A stretch of 64,000 nt of DNA, taken from NCBI RefSeq assembly GCF_900142165.1, contig NZ_FQZY01000016.1, positions 1-64,000 of the forward strand. Reading direction: 5' to 3'. Positions 1 through 8,395 of this stretch are shown here, piece after piece (position 1 is the first letter of the stretch; each line of letters begins with the position of its first letter). The position numbers were made by a program, and so were the translations under genes. The stretch is from Hespellia stercorisuis DSM 15480 (GTDB taxonomy: Bacteria; Bacillota; Clostridia; Lachnospirales; Lachnospiraceae). The notes under the pieces are model-generated. The model saw nothing but the letters and a program-made list of their open reading frames with translations, searched no databases and had not been told where the DNA came from.

Positions 1-172
1 ACGAACAGCATTGCTTTTCCATCCGGTCAAGGGTGGCGTAACAAATCAATACATTACGTGGTGTCAATCCCACGAAAAAAATGATTGACCCCAAAAATCA
101 TTCAATGATAAAAGAAGTGCGGCAATAAAGTGCATAAAAGATTATCCCTTAGATAAAGAAACATATAAAATA
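1..172. other. Left edge; no complete gene
   Basis: No complete gene is visible. A short hairpin with CGTGG/CCACG arms lies at 57-61/70-74, followed by a run of A. From 89 (just after a TGA at 86-88) the frame of the next gene is open and reads plausible protein (KDYPLDKETYKIV just before position 173), but it has no ATG, GTG or TTG start. The next gene may therefore have lost its original 5' end here. Confidence 0.4.
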
Positions 173-1390
173 GTGTTACGTCAATTAGGGGATCAAGATT
201 ATGAACTGGATAGGTTGACAACTTTTCTTGGATTGAATCATGAATTATATAAACAAAAAGAAAGTTTAATGGAATCAGAACGAGACAAAATTGATTTTGA
301 TGATGAGCAATCACTAAAAAATGGACTGTTACAAGTAGATAAAACAGAGAAAAGGTTGGGATTCCCGAATCCTAAACTCCGAAGAGATATAGAAGAAAAA
401 CTAGAATTTATTGATAAAACAGAGAAAAGCGTATGTACTATAAAAATAGATGATATAAATACATATTCGACAGTAGATGGAAAAAGGATAATTTGCGAAA
501 GCAGAGAATTAGCTGTAGAAGCTCGAAAAGTAAGAGCAGAAATGGTTCAATTGGCCGAGGTTGTTGCGAATAATCGTAAAAATTCAGACAATTTAAAAAG
601 ACTGTATGTACAATTACAAGAACTAAATTCAAAATTTCAACTGGGGAACGACATGCTTGTTACATTAGAAAAAATGATTGCAGATTTAGATGCTTCTAAG
701 TTCATGGTAAATGGTGTCCGATATGAAACAGTGGAAGAAGCTGATGAAGTTAGAAAACGTACAGTTGAAAAAAATACATTTGATTCTGTGGAAGAGGCTG
801 CAATATATCGAGGAGAACATGAGCAACTAGTGGAAATCTTAAATAGAAAATTACCTGATTTAGATGCAAAAATACAAGCATATAAAGAAATAGTAAATAA
901 AAAATGGACGCATGAAAAAAGCAGAAAAGAAATACAAGAGTACGCAGAGCAAATAAAAGAAGAATATTATCAAATGGTTAGTGGAACTCAAGAGAAAGGA
1001 CTTACATCAAAATTTATATTAAAACTGATACTATGGGCGCTTCTTTGTCTGATTGCACTATTAATTGGACTTCCAAGATTGTTGTATTCAGGATGGTTTA
1101 TGAAAATAGTAATTATAATTATTTATTACAATATTTATGTAAAAGTGAAAGATTGTATAGAAGATTATATTTTAGATAAAGAAATAGATAATGATACGCG
1201 AAATGATATTATTATGGCTAGAAGACTTATTGAAGAAAAAAATGGAAAACTGCTACTTCGAGGAACTAATATTTGCATTGGAGATATTGCACTAACAAAA
1301 ACCAATAGAATTTATTGTACAAAGTGTGGACAAGAAATTGAAGAAACGTGGTTGGTATGTCCTTGTTGTGGTTATGAAATATTACGATAG
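173..1390 (+). CDS. Zinc-ribbon membrane protein with coiled coil, function unknown
   Basis: Not assigned to a named family. The 405-aa product is mostly charged and helical for its first 275 residues. It carries three degenerate copies of a motif of the form Y-x-T/S-V-E-E-A...R (around residues 97-124, 177-199 and 201-222). Two hydrophobic segments follow (about 281-300 and 308-323), then a C-terminal zinc ribbon with Cys382, Cys385, Cys396 and Cys399. This predicts a membrane-anchored protein with a large soluble domain. The start used is GTG at 173 and no clear ribosome site precedes it. The open frame extends upstream to 89 without a start codon, so the gene may be 5'-truncated. It is A+T-rich compared with everything after 3.4 kb. 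The next gene, 23 bp downstream, also has a zinc ribbon, suggesting a functional pair. Confidence 0.6.
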   Translation: MLRQLGDQDYELDRLTTFLGLNHELYKQKESLMESERDKIDFDDEQSLKNGLLQVDKTEKRLGFPNPKLRRDIEEKLEFIDKTEKSVCTIKIDDINTYSTVDGKRIICESRELAVEARKVRAEMVQLAEVVANNRKNSDNLKRLYVQLQELNSKFQLGNDMLVTLEKMIADLDASKFMVNGVRYETVEEADEVRKRTVEKNTFDSVEEAAIYRGEHEQLVEILNRKLPDLDAKIQAYKEIVNKKWTHEKSRKEIQEYAEQIKEEYYQMVSGTQEKGLTSKFILKLILWALLCLIALLIGLPRLLYSGWFMKIVIIIIYYNIYVKVKDCIEDYILDKEIDNDTRNDIIMARRLIEEKNGKLLLRGTNICIGDIALTKTNRIYCTKCGQEIEETWLVCPCCGYEILR

Positions 1391-1413
1391 TTAAAATGTG
1401 AGGGGGTTAATAC

Positions 1414-3270
1414 ATGTTTTGCAAATATTGCGGTAAGGAAGTCAAAGAAGGTTGGGTTAAGTGTCCATATTGTGGAAAGAATATTGTACAAGATAGTGAC
1501 AAAAGCAATATCGATGAAAATGATATCAATGAGTTAGTAAATGATAAGGTCATGAGTTTTAAGCATGATATATCTGAAGAGAAGAATGCGAAGATAGAGA
1601 AAATTTCAGATGCGATTATACCTGTTCAGCCGGAATATGAGATACCAATAGTTTCAAATGGAAATAGATGGAAGAAAATTATTATGATTCCAATATATAT
1701 TATTATAGGATTATTGTTGTTGATTGGACCTTTCACGGCAACAGGAGCAGGGACAACTAAGGATGTAGTTATTGAAGTGGTTCAGTATTATATTGCAATT
1801 GGTATTTTGTTTATTCTTCCAATTATGCTTATTACAAATTTCAAAGGCATTAGAGATAGATTACCATTGTATAAAAATCATAAAATAGGAACCACACTGT
1901 TAGCAACAATTATAACTTATGTCTGCATTAGTATAGGTTTATCGCTAGGATTTTTAGTTACAGATGCAATGCATACACAGACATACAGTAATGAAATAAA
2001 AGCACAAAATGCACAAAAGGAACAGGAATTGGCAGATAAGGAAGCGGAGAAGCAAAAAGCTGAAGAACAAGAAAAAGTAGAAAAAGAAAAAGCTGCAGAA
2101 GAAAAAGCTGCCAAAGAAAAAGCAGCTAAAGAAAAGGCGGCAGAAGAAAAAGCTGCGAAAGAGAAAGCCGCAGAAGAAAAGAAAGCAGCGGAAGTAAAAG
2201 CTGTGGAGGAAAAGAGGGCGGCGGAAGCAAAAGCTGTGGAGGAAAAAAGGGCGGCGGAAGCAAAAGCTGCGGAGGAAAAGAAGGCGGCAGAAGCAAAAGC
2301 CGCGGAGGAAAAGAAGGTGGCAGAAGAAAAGAAAAAAGCAGAGGAAGAAGCGGCAAGGAAAGAGACACTTGCGACACTACCATATTTATCACTTGAGTAT
2401 CAAAAAGCTTATTTAGAAGATAACAATATTCCGGTAAAAACGTTCAGCGAAATTAGTATGATTCAGGATTATTGCGACGCACATAAAGAGGATATGATAT
2501 ATCTAGAAGAAAAAGACGGATTCTTATCTAGCAAAAAATATTATGAAAAATCTTTTGAAGAAACGGATTTAGTATATATCGGGCAGACGAAAGATGACAA
2601 ACCAGATGGAATGGGAATAATAACAAAAATGGTAGATGCTCAAATAAATAACGGAGAGCTTATTATTAGTGAGTATGATGGATTTTTTTCAAAAGAAGAA
2701 AATAGCTATTTGCTTTTGAAATATATAGGGAAATTTAGTGAAGGACATTATGAAGGAACAGGGATGAGTTTTGCCACACCAGTAGATGAAGAATTTACGA
2801 GTCAGGATATTCATTGGGAAGCTTTTTTTCAAAATCAAAATAATGATATGGCTTCTTCACTACTTAATTCGTTAAATCCATGTATTTATGAAGGTGAATT
2901 TGAAAACGGTGAATATTCTGGAAAAGGCAACCAGTATGGATATGGTTTTCTTTCAGTATATTTGGTAGATGCATCTACAATTAGAGATTTTAGCGTTTAT
3001 ACAGGAGAGTTTAAAAAAGGAGAAAAGAATGGCAGAGGCAAATACTATGAAAATGGATGGTTGCGCTATGATGGTGATTACAAAAACAGTAAGTATTCAG
3101 GAAAAGGGAAAAGCTATTATCGTTCGACAAATCAAGTGAAGTATAGTGGCGAATGGATGAATGGGGAATATAATGGAGAAGGTACACTCTATAATGAAAA
3201 TGGAGGAATTGAATATAGTGGTGAATGGAAGGATGGAGAGAATGGAGTTGTAGATGCTTTAGGAAATTAA
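1414..3270 (+). CDS. Zinc-ribbon, multi-pass, MORN-repeat protein
   Basis: The 618-aa product begins with a zinc ribbon (Cys3, Cys6, Cys17, Cys20). It then has three hydrophobic segments (about 89-107, 122-142, 159-183), a long Ala/Lys/Glu coiled coil (about 195-318), and a C-terminal half with MORN-like repeats. The clearest repeats read YEGEFENGEYSGKG, YTGEFKKGEKNGRG, YDGDYKNSKYSGKG and YSGEWMNGEYNGEG (about 491-613), with more degenerate copies near 387-452. MORN repeats generally form beta-hairpin scaffolds linked to membranes or protein binding; the role here is unknown. The ATG at 1414 has a GAGGGGG ribosome site. It probably forms an operon with the upstream zinc-ribbon gene and ends at a strong terminator. 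Composition is A+T-rich, consistent with acquired DNA. Confidence 0.75.
   Translation: MFCKYCGKEVKEGWVKCPYCGKNIVQDSDKSNIDENDINELVNDKVMSFKHDISEEKNAKIEKISDAIIPVQPEYEIPIVSNGNRWKKIIMIPIYIIIGLLLLIGPFTATGAGTTKDVVIEVVQYYIAIGILFILPIMLITNFKGIRDRLPLYKNHKIGTTLLATIITYVCISIGLSLGFLVTDAMHTQTYSNEIKAQNAQKEQELADKEAEKQKAEEQEKVEKEKAAEEKAAKEKAAKEKAAEEKAAKEKAAEEKKAAEVKAVEEKRAAEAKAVEEKRAAEAKAAEEKKAAEAKAAEEKKVAEEKKKAEEEAARKETLATLPYLSLEYQKAYLEDNNIPVKTFSEISMIQDYCDAHKEDMIYLEEKDGFLSSKKYYEKSFEETDLVYIGQTKDDKPDGMGIITKMVDAQINNGELIISEYDGFFSKEENSYLLLKYIGKFSEGHYEGTGMSFATPVDEEFTSQDIHWEAFFQNQNNDMASSLLNSLNPCIYEGEFENGEYSGKGNQYGYGFLSVYLVDASTIRDFSVYTGEFKKGEKNGRGKYYENGWLRYDGDYKNSKYSGKGKSYYRSTNQVKYSGEWMNGEYNGEGTLYNENGGIEYSGEWKDGENGVVDALGN
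2085..2350 (+). repeat. Imperfect 15/33-bp tandem repeats encoding Ala-Lys-Glu coiled coil
   Basis: Within the MORN-protein gene, units based on GCxGAAGAAAAAG/GCxAAAGAAAAAG encode KAAEE and KAAKE pentads. Further along, a 33-bp unit encodes variants of AAEAKAVEEKR. The tract is a likely site of length variation between strains. Confidence 0.8.
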
Positions 3271-3302
3271 ATGTTGTAATTTGTGAAATTATATTTTGAC
3301 CT

Positions 3303-3376
3303 AGTCAGCCATATCTTGATAATAGGCAATCTTTAGAAGAAGGGAACTGTCTATGAAGATATGGCTGACTTTTTTT
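3303..3376 (+). terminator. Intrinsic terminator after the MORN-protein gene
   Basis: Perfect 15-bp arms (3303-3317 and 3356-3370, AGTCAGCCATATCTT and its complement) enclose a 38-nt loop and are followed by a T run. The loop is long for an intrinsic terminator. Confidence 0.8.
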
Positions 3377-3447
3377 ACGGAGCGAAATCCTTATGTTGGT
3401 GCCAATACGAATTACGCCGAACATTCCTGTCTTGTAACAGGAACGAA

Positions 3448-4041
3448 TCAATGCCCCACCACCAATGTAACAGCACATAACACAAGTGATATTGCCATGA
3501 CCACATCGACCTGCTTCCGGTGATTCTGAAACAGTTTCTGAAGCGATACCCCGGCATACACCCAAAGAAGGTTCGCGATCGGACCGGTAAGTGGAAGGAA
3601 CAGTCCGACGCACAATAATATCCAGAAGGAATCTGTGTAAGGAAGTACATAGCAGGAGAGTGCTGTCGTGCAGGATACCATGATCTTGACATTGGTAAAC
3701 TGCAGGAACATTCCTGTGAAAAAATTCGGTGCGTGGATGTTTTCTTTTTCTTCATATGCGGATGAATGAAAGGTGTGCCATGCAAGCCAGAGTATGTAAA
3801 CAGCCCCGACCCATGAAAGGTATTTTACATACTGATTTAAAACGGTCCCAATCAGGTGCGTAATCAGGACCGCGCCCATGGAAACGATGAAATATCCAAA
3901 GAAGATTCCTCGCCATTGGCGCAGTGCTGTCTTTTTTCCATAGCGCAGAGCCGTGGAAAGCGAACACAGGTTGGCAGGTCCGGGCGTAACGCCGGTAATA
4001 TAGCAATAGAGCAGAAAGGATGGAACGATGGTAGGTGGCAT
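3448..4041 (-). CDS. LysE/RhtB-family amino-acid exporter
   Basis: The 197-aa product is strongly hydrophobic with about six predicted membrane segments. Its N-terminus has the LysE-family signature GVTPGPANLCSLSTALRYG (near residue 17). Length matches the family (about 200 aa), whose members export basic or neutral amino acids or related metabolites across the cytoplasmic membrane; the substrate cannot be read from the sequence. The ATG has a GGGAGAG ribosome site. It is transcribed divergently from a LysR-type regulator, the classical layout in which the regulator controls the exporter. Confidence 0.85.
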   Translation of the reverse strand: MPPTIVPSFLLYCYITGVTPGPANLCSLSTALRYGKKTALRQWRGIFFGYFIVSMGAVLITHLIGTVLNQYVKYLSWVGAVYILWLAWHTFHSSAYEEKENIHAPNFFTGMFLQFTNVKIMVSCTTALSCYVLPYTDSFWILLCVGLFLPLTGPIANLLWVYAGVSLQKLFQNHRKQVDVVMAISLVLCAVTLVVGH

Positions 4042-4062
4042 AATAGATCTCTCCCTTTTATT

Positions 4063-4072
4063 TTGATATCAA
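4063..4072. promoter_or_regulatory. Palindrome in the divergent lysE/lysR intergenic region
   Basis: The perfect 10-bp palindrome TTGATATCAA lies between the divergent exporter and LysR genes. It fits the T-n11-A style of LysR half-sites only loosely, so it is a candidate operator rather than a proven one. Confidence 0.35.
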
Positions 4073-4095
4073 TAGTGTATCAGAAATAAAAACAT

Positions 4096-4124
4096 TTGAA
4101 TAATGAAATTTTTTTAGATATAAT
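4096..4124 (+). promoter_or_regulatory. Sigma-70-type promoter for the LysR gene
   Basis: TTGAAT (4096-4101), a 17-bp spacer and a perfect TATAAT (4119-4124) lie 38 bp upstream of the LysR start codon. Confidence 0.75.
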
Positions 4125-4162
4125 ATTTATAATACAAATGAATTGAGGAGGGGAGCCACAGC

Positions 4163-5053
4163 ATGGAAATCAAACATCTCAGAACACTGATTGCAATCGT
4201 TGATCATGGCAGTTATCAGAAAGCGGCAGAAGCACTTGGATATACCCAGTCTACGATTACAATTCAGATGCAGCAATTGGAAGCAGAACTTCGAGTACCA
4301 TTATTTCAGCGGATCGGACGAAGGATGTCTCTGAGTCAGGCCGGTGAGAAGGTGGTCGAACAAGCCAGAGACTTAGTAGAGATCGCAGATCAGATCGGCG
4401 GTATTGCAGATACATCACAACCGCTTACCGGAACGCTGCGGGTGGATATTGTAGAGACGCTGCTGTGTTTTCAGATGCAGGAGGTTATTCGAGAGTTTCG
4501 CGCCAGAGCGCCGCTTGTGAAGCTTATACTGCGGAATCGTAACTGTCTGAAAATCTCAGAAAACCTGAAAGAAGGAAGCTGTGATCTGGGAATCTCTTAT
4601 CGCATGGATTGGAATCGGGATGTACTTCAGACGGAATCGTTGAAACAGCAGGCGGAATGTATTCTTGTGGCATCCAGTGAACTGACAGATACGGATTTTG
4701 TGACACCGCATCAGGTCAAATCGATTCCACTCATCAGTGACGAACCGGACAGCCTTTTTCGCAGACAATTTGAATCCTATCTGCAAGAACAGGATATTCA
4801 GTTGGAAGAGACGATTGAACTGTGGAGCACGGAGGCGATTAAACGTTGCGTGATGAGCAATCTGGGAATTACATTTCTGCCAAGATTTGCGGTAGAAGAA
4901 GAACTTGCCGATGGCAGACTGGTAGAGCTTTCTGCGCCTGTCTCCGGAATTAGAAATCCGGTTTTATGTATCAAGCATAAAAATCGCTGGACAACTCCTG
5001 CCATGGAACTGTTTTTGCAACTGATCAGAGAACATTTGCAAGAGAATCTTTGA
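4163..5053 (+). CDS. LysR-family transcriptional regulator
   Basis: The 296-aa product has an N-terminal winged helix-turn-helix of LysR type (residues 1-60, with YQKAAEALGYTQSTITIQMQQLE) and a C-terminal periplasmic-binding-like effector domain (about 90-290). Length is typical. It starts at ATG 4163 after GAGGAGGGG. Its position back to back with the LysE-type exporter suggests that it senses the exported compound and activates the exporter gene; this is inferred from layout. The effector is unknown. Confidence 0.88.
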   Translation: MEIKHLRTLIAIVDHGSYQKAAEALGYTQSTITIQMQQLEAELRVPLFQRIGRRMSLSQAGEKVVEQARDLVEIADQIGGIADTSQPLTGTLRVDIVETLLCFQMQEVIREFRARAPLVKLILRNRNCLKISENLKEGSCDLGISYRMDWNRDVLQTESLKQQAECILVASSELTDTDFVTPHQVKSIPLISDEPDSLFRRQFESYLQEQDIQLEETIELWSTEAIKRCVMSNLGITFLPRFAVEEELADGRLVELSAPVSGIRNPVLCIKHKNRWTTPAMELFLQLIREHLQENL

Positions 5054-5079
5054 TAATATGAACGAAAGATTTGAGTACT

Positions 5080-5108
5080 AAAACGGGCTGCAGAGAAGTC
5101 TCTGTTTT
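5080..5108 (+). terminator. Possible weak terminator after the LysR gene
   Basis: A CAGAG/CTCTG stem (5091-5095/5100-5104) is followed by only four T, so this is a weak call. Confidence 0.35.
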
Positions 5109-5138
5109 GGGTCAAGAGTGAATTAAGTGAGAAAGAAA

Positions 5139-5167
5139 TTAACATATTGCACAAAAAATGCTATAAT
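5139..5167 (+). promoter_or_regulatory. moaA promoter
   Basis: TTAACA (5139-5144), a 17-bp spacer and TATAAT (5162-5167). It overlaps the in-frame TTG at 5147, which argues that translation begins downstream at ATG 5210. Confidence 0.75.
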
Positions 5168-5209
5168 ATGCTTAAAACGATAGAAAAAATCACAAAACAG
5201 GAGGGTACT

Positions 5210-6184
5210 ATGCAGGATCAATACAATCGAAAAATTGACTATCTGCGTATTTCAGTGACAGACAAGTGCAATTTCCGCTGTATGTACTGCATGCCAGAGG
5301 AAGGTGTAGACTATATTGACCATAAAGACATCCTGCGCTTTGAGGAAGTAATCCGCATATGTCGATGCGCAGTGAAACTGGGGATTCATAAGATAAAAAT
5401 AACAGGGGGAGAGCCGTTGATCCGGCGTGGTGTATGTGATTTGATTCGTGAAATCAACAGAATTCAGGGAATTGATTCCATTACATTGACTACAAATGGA
5501 TATCGGCTGCAGGAATTTCTCCCAGAGCTAAAGGAAGCAGGAGTGACCGGGATTAATATTAGCCTTGATACACTGGATGAAGAACGGTTTCAGAAGATTA
5601 CAAGGCATGAAGGGCTTGAGGCAGTACTGAAAGGAATACATGAAGCAGTTCGGATCGGAATTTCCTCTGTAAAAGTCAATTGTGTTCCGATGGGAGTCAA
5701 CAGTGATGATTTCGCAGAGGTGGCAATGCTTGCGAAGGATGAGCCGGTACACGTGCGCTTTATTGAGATGATGCCCGTCGGAATCGGAAAAGAATTTGGC
5801 AGGATTGAACAGAAGGAGATCATGAAAAAACTGGAGGAAAAGATCGGTCCGCTGATGCCGGTCGAGGAGAAGCTTGGAAATGGACCGGCCAGGTACTACA
5901 GTGCACAGGATTTTCAGGGGCGCATCGGCTTTATCAGCGCCATGAGTCATGAATTTTGTCAGGACTGCAACCGGATTCGGCTTACAGCAGATGGATACCT
6001 TAAATTGTGTCTGAATTATCACAGTCATCTAAATGTGAGGGATTTTATCCGGAGCGGGGTTACGGATGGGCAGTTGGAAGAATTTTTGCGGGAGGCAGTC
6101 TATCATAAACCGCGCAGACACGGATTTGAGGAGCAGGATAACGAGGAGCGGGAGGACCGCAGGATGGCAGGAATTGGAGGATGA
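5210..6184 (+). CDS. moaA: GTP 3',8-cyclase MoaA (molybdenum cofactor)
   Basis: Radical-SAM enzyme that catalyses the first step of molybdopterin synthesis, converting GTP to 3',8-cyclo-dihydro-GTP. The N-terminal SAM-cluster motif is Cys20, Cys24, Cys27 (CNFRCMYC). The C-terminal second 4Fe-4S site is Cys250, Cys253, Cys267. The chain ends in Gly-Gly, as active MoaA proteins do. The product is 324 aa from ATG 5210, chosen because GGAGGG sits just upstream and a longer start at 5147 would lie inside the promoter. Its stop overlaps the region of the next gene's start, so the two form an operon. No other Moco genes are in the window. Confidence 0.95.
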   Translation: MQDQYNRKIDYLRISVTDKCNFRCMYCMPEEGVDYIDHKDILRFEEVIRICRCAVKLGIHKIKITGGEPLIRRGVCDLIREINRIQGIDSITLTTNGYRLQEFLPELKEAGVTGINISLDTLDEERFQKITRHEGLEAVLKGIHEAVRIGISSVKVNCVPMGVNSDDFAEVAMLAKDEPVHVRFIEMMPVGIGKEFGRIEQKEIMKKLEEKIGPLMPVEEKLGNGPARYYSAQDFQGRIGFISAMSHEFCQDCNRIRLTADGYLKLCLNYHSHLNVRDFIRSGVTDGQLEEFLREAVYHKPRRHGFEEQDNEEREDRRMAGIGG

Positions 6185-6186
6185 TT

Positions 6187-7122
6187 ATGGGAGTGGTAAA
6201 GGCTGTCTGTACAAGCGACAGGCGGGGAATACAGAAGACGGATGTGACGAGTGCACAGTTTCAGGTGGGGTTTGGAATCGTGGGAGACGCACATGGTGGA
6301 AACTGGCATAGACAGGTCAGTCTTCTTTCCTATGAGAAGGTAGAAGCGTTTAATGAAAAGGGTGCAGATGTAGGAGCCGGTGCATTTGGAGAGAATCTTG
6401 TGGTGGAGGGATTTGATTTCCGAAACCTTCCGGTGGGCACCGTATTCCGGTGTAATGACGTGGTTCTGGAGATGACACAGATCGGAAAGGAATGTCACAC
6501 GCACTGTCAGATCTATCAGAAGATGGGAGAATGCATCATGCCGACACAGGGCGTATTTGCCGAGGTGCGCCACGGGGGAAGCATCCGTGTAGGTGACGAG
6601 ATGGTGATCGTGCCGGAGATGAAGGATCCACGGATGACTGCCGCCGTCGTGACCCTGAGTGACAAGGGTGCGAAGGGAGAACGTGAGGACAAGAGCGGTC
6701 CGCTGATCAAACAGATGCTGGAGGATGCCGGTTACCGTGTGATCGAGAAGGTCTTGATTCCGGATGAACTGGAACGCATCAAAATCGAACTGATGCGCCT
6801 GGCTGATGGAAGACAGGCGAATCTGATTATCACTACGGGCGGAACCGGATTTTCTCCGAGAGACTGTACACCGGAGGCAACCATGGCGGTAGCAACTAGA
6901 AATGCACCGGGAATCGCGGAGGCAATCCGTGCATTTTCTATGACGATCACAGACCGGGCGATGCTCAGCCGCGAGGTGTCCGTGATACGGAATCAGACAT
7001 TGATTGTAAATCTTCCCGGAAGTCCGAAGGCAGTGTCGGAGAGCCTGGGATTTGTCTTACCATCGCTGAAGCACGGTCTGGATATTCTGACCGGTGCGGA
7101 TGCAGAATGCGCAAGATCATAG
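6187..7122 (+). CDS. MOSC domain-MogA/MoaB fusion protein
   Basis: Two domains are visible in 311 aa. Residues 1-145 form a MOSC domain (GDAHGGNWHRQVSLLS, GAFGENLVVEGF, with a conserved Cys in GKECHTHCQIYQ), a sulfur- or cofactor-carrying fold. From about 150 to the end is a MogA/MoaB domain (TLSDKGAKGEREDKSGP, TTGGTGFSPRDCTPEAT, NLPGSPKAV), which in related proteins adenylylates molybdopterin before molybdenum insertion. ATG 6187 is preferred over ATG 6181 because GGAGG (6176-6180) would touch the latter. It is coupled to moaA. Such fusions occur in other Clostridia; the precise role of the MOSC half is not established here. Confidence 0.88.
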   Translation: MGVVKAVCTSDRRGIQKTDVTSAQFQVGFGIVGDAHGGNWHRQVSLLSYEKVEAFNEKGADVGAGAFGENLVVEGFDFRNLPVGTVFRCNDVVLEMTQIGKECHTHCQIYQKMGECIMPTQGVFAEVRHGGSIRVGDEMVIVPEMKDPRMTAAVVTLSDKGAKGEREDKSGPLIKQMLEDAGYRVIEKVLIPDELERIKIELMRLADGRQANLIITTGGTGFSPRDCTPEATMAVATRNAPGIAEAIRAFSMTITDRAMLSREVSVIRNQTLIVNLPGSPKAVSESLGFVLPSLKHGLDILTGADAECARS

Positions 7123-7161
7123 AAAGTGAAAATACCGTGAATTGGGCGCGAGGCGATTTTC

Positions 7162-7206
7162 AAAAGGATTGCTGCAGGATACATCTTTCTGCAACAATCC
7201 TTTTTG
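7162..7206 (+). terminator. Terminator after the moaA operon
   Basis: AAAAGGATTG (7162-7171) pairs with CAATCCTTTT (7195-7204), with an inner TGCA/TGCA helix, and is followed by T residues. Confidence 0.75.
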
Positions 7207-7247
7207 CATGCAGATAATCTACTTATAGAAGCAGATCATAACAACGA

Positions 7248-7276
7248 TTGTACTTCTGCGCGTATGGTGGTAAACT
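7248..7276 (+). promoter_or_regulatory. Promoter for dgt-dnaG-rpoD cluster
   Basis: TTGTAC (7248-7253), a 17-bp spacer and TAAACT (7271-7276) lie upstream of the dGTPase gene. Confidence 0.5.
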
Positions 7277-7326
7277 ATAGTAGAGTAAGTTTAACCTGAC
7301 AGAGTGTTTTGCGGGAGGAGTTGCGG

Positions 7327-8328
7327 ATGACTATACGAGAGCAGTTGGAAGAACGTGAATTGGAGTATTTAAGTCCCTATGCAGCATTGAGTAAAGATTC
7401 CAGAGGAAGGGATGTAGAGGAAGATGAGTGCGATATCCGGCCGGTGTTCCAGAGAGACCGGGACCGGATCCTTCACTGTAAGTCTTTCCGCAGGCTGAAA
7501 CAGAAGACCCAGGTGTTTCTGCTCCCCAAAGGAGACCATTACCGGACCAGACTGACACATACACTGGAGGTGTCACAGAACGCGAGAACCATTGCCAAGG
7601 CACTGCGTCTGAATGAGGATCTTGTGGAGGCAATCGCACTGGGACACGATCTGGGGCATACCCCGTTCGGTCATGCAGGAGAGCGCGCTCTGAATCAGGT
7701 CTATCATTTCCGCCACAACGAGCAGAGCGTGCGGGTGGTGGAATGCGTCGAGAAGCAGGGAAAAGGATTGAATCTGACTTGGGAGGTGCGGGACGGCATC
7801 CTGAACCATCCCACGGCGGGAACGCCTCATACGCTGGAAGGACAGGTGCTGCGCCTGTCAGACAAGATCGCTTATATCAATCACGATATTGACGATGCAA
7901 TCCGCGGCGAAATCCTTGTGGAGGACGATATTCCGAAGGAGTTCCGGGACATTTTGGGAGGTTCACTGAAAATCCGACTGAACACCATGGTCCATGATGT
8001 GATCACCAACAGTATGGATCAGCCGGAGATTCGGATGTCTGAGAAGGTGGAGCGGGCGATGATCGGTCTTCGCCAGTTCATGTTCGAGAATGTATACAAG
8101 AATCCAAAAGCGAAGGGCGAGGAAGACAAGGCGGTTCAGATGATCGTGCAGCTGTATGAGTATTATATCAGGCACATGGAGCTGCTCCCGGAACAATACA
8201 TACTGGCTGTCGATCAGCCGGAGAATACGAAAGAACAGGTGGTGTGTGATTATATCGCGGGAATGACCGATAATTACGCGGTAAAAAAGTTCGAGGAATA
8301 TTTTATTCCGGAATCCTGGAAAATTTAA
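7327..8328 (+). CDS. dgt: dGTPase-like HD-domain triphosphohydrolase
   Basis: The 333-aa HD-superfamily protein matches deoxyguanosinetriphosphate triphosphohydrolase-like proteins, which cleave dNTPs to deoxynucleoside and triphosphate. Visible motifs are RRLKQKTQVF, the HD signature ALGHDLGHTPFGHAGE, and a later metal-ligand Asp in LSDKIAYINHDIDDA. ATG 7327 is preferred to the TTG at 7309 because GGGAGGAG ends 6 bp before it. It heads the primase/sigma-factor cluster, a common arrangement in Clostridia. Members vary in nucleotide specificity. Confidence 0.9.
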   Translation: MTIREQLEERELEYLSPYAALSKDSRGRDVEEDECDIRPVFQRDRDRILHCKSFRRLKQKTQVFLLPKGDHYRTRLTHTLEVSQNARTIAKALRLNEDLVEAIALGHDLGHTPFGHAGERALNQVYHFRHNEQSVRVVECVEKQGKGLNLTWEVRDGILNHPTAGTPHTLEGQVLRLSDKIAYINHDIDDAIRGEILVEDDIPKEFRDILGGSLKIRLNTMVHDVITNSMDQPEIRMSEKVERAMIGLRQFMFENVYKNPKAKGEEDKAVQMIVQLYEYYIRHMELLPEQYILAVDQPENTKEQVVCDYIAGMTDNYAVKKFEEYFIPESWKI

Positions 8329-8395
8329 AAGGAAATCAAGAAGTTGTGTCGAATATATATAATATGGGGTATAGAACGCATAGATGGAGGGAGAC

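Noticed and set aside
2126-2392. Pro/Leu-rich minus-strand ORF
   Set aside because: Antisense reading of the Ala-Lys-Glu repeat tract.
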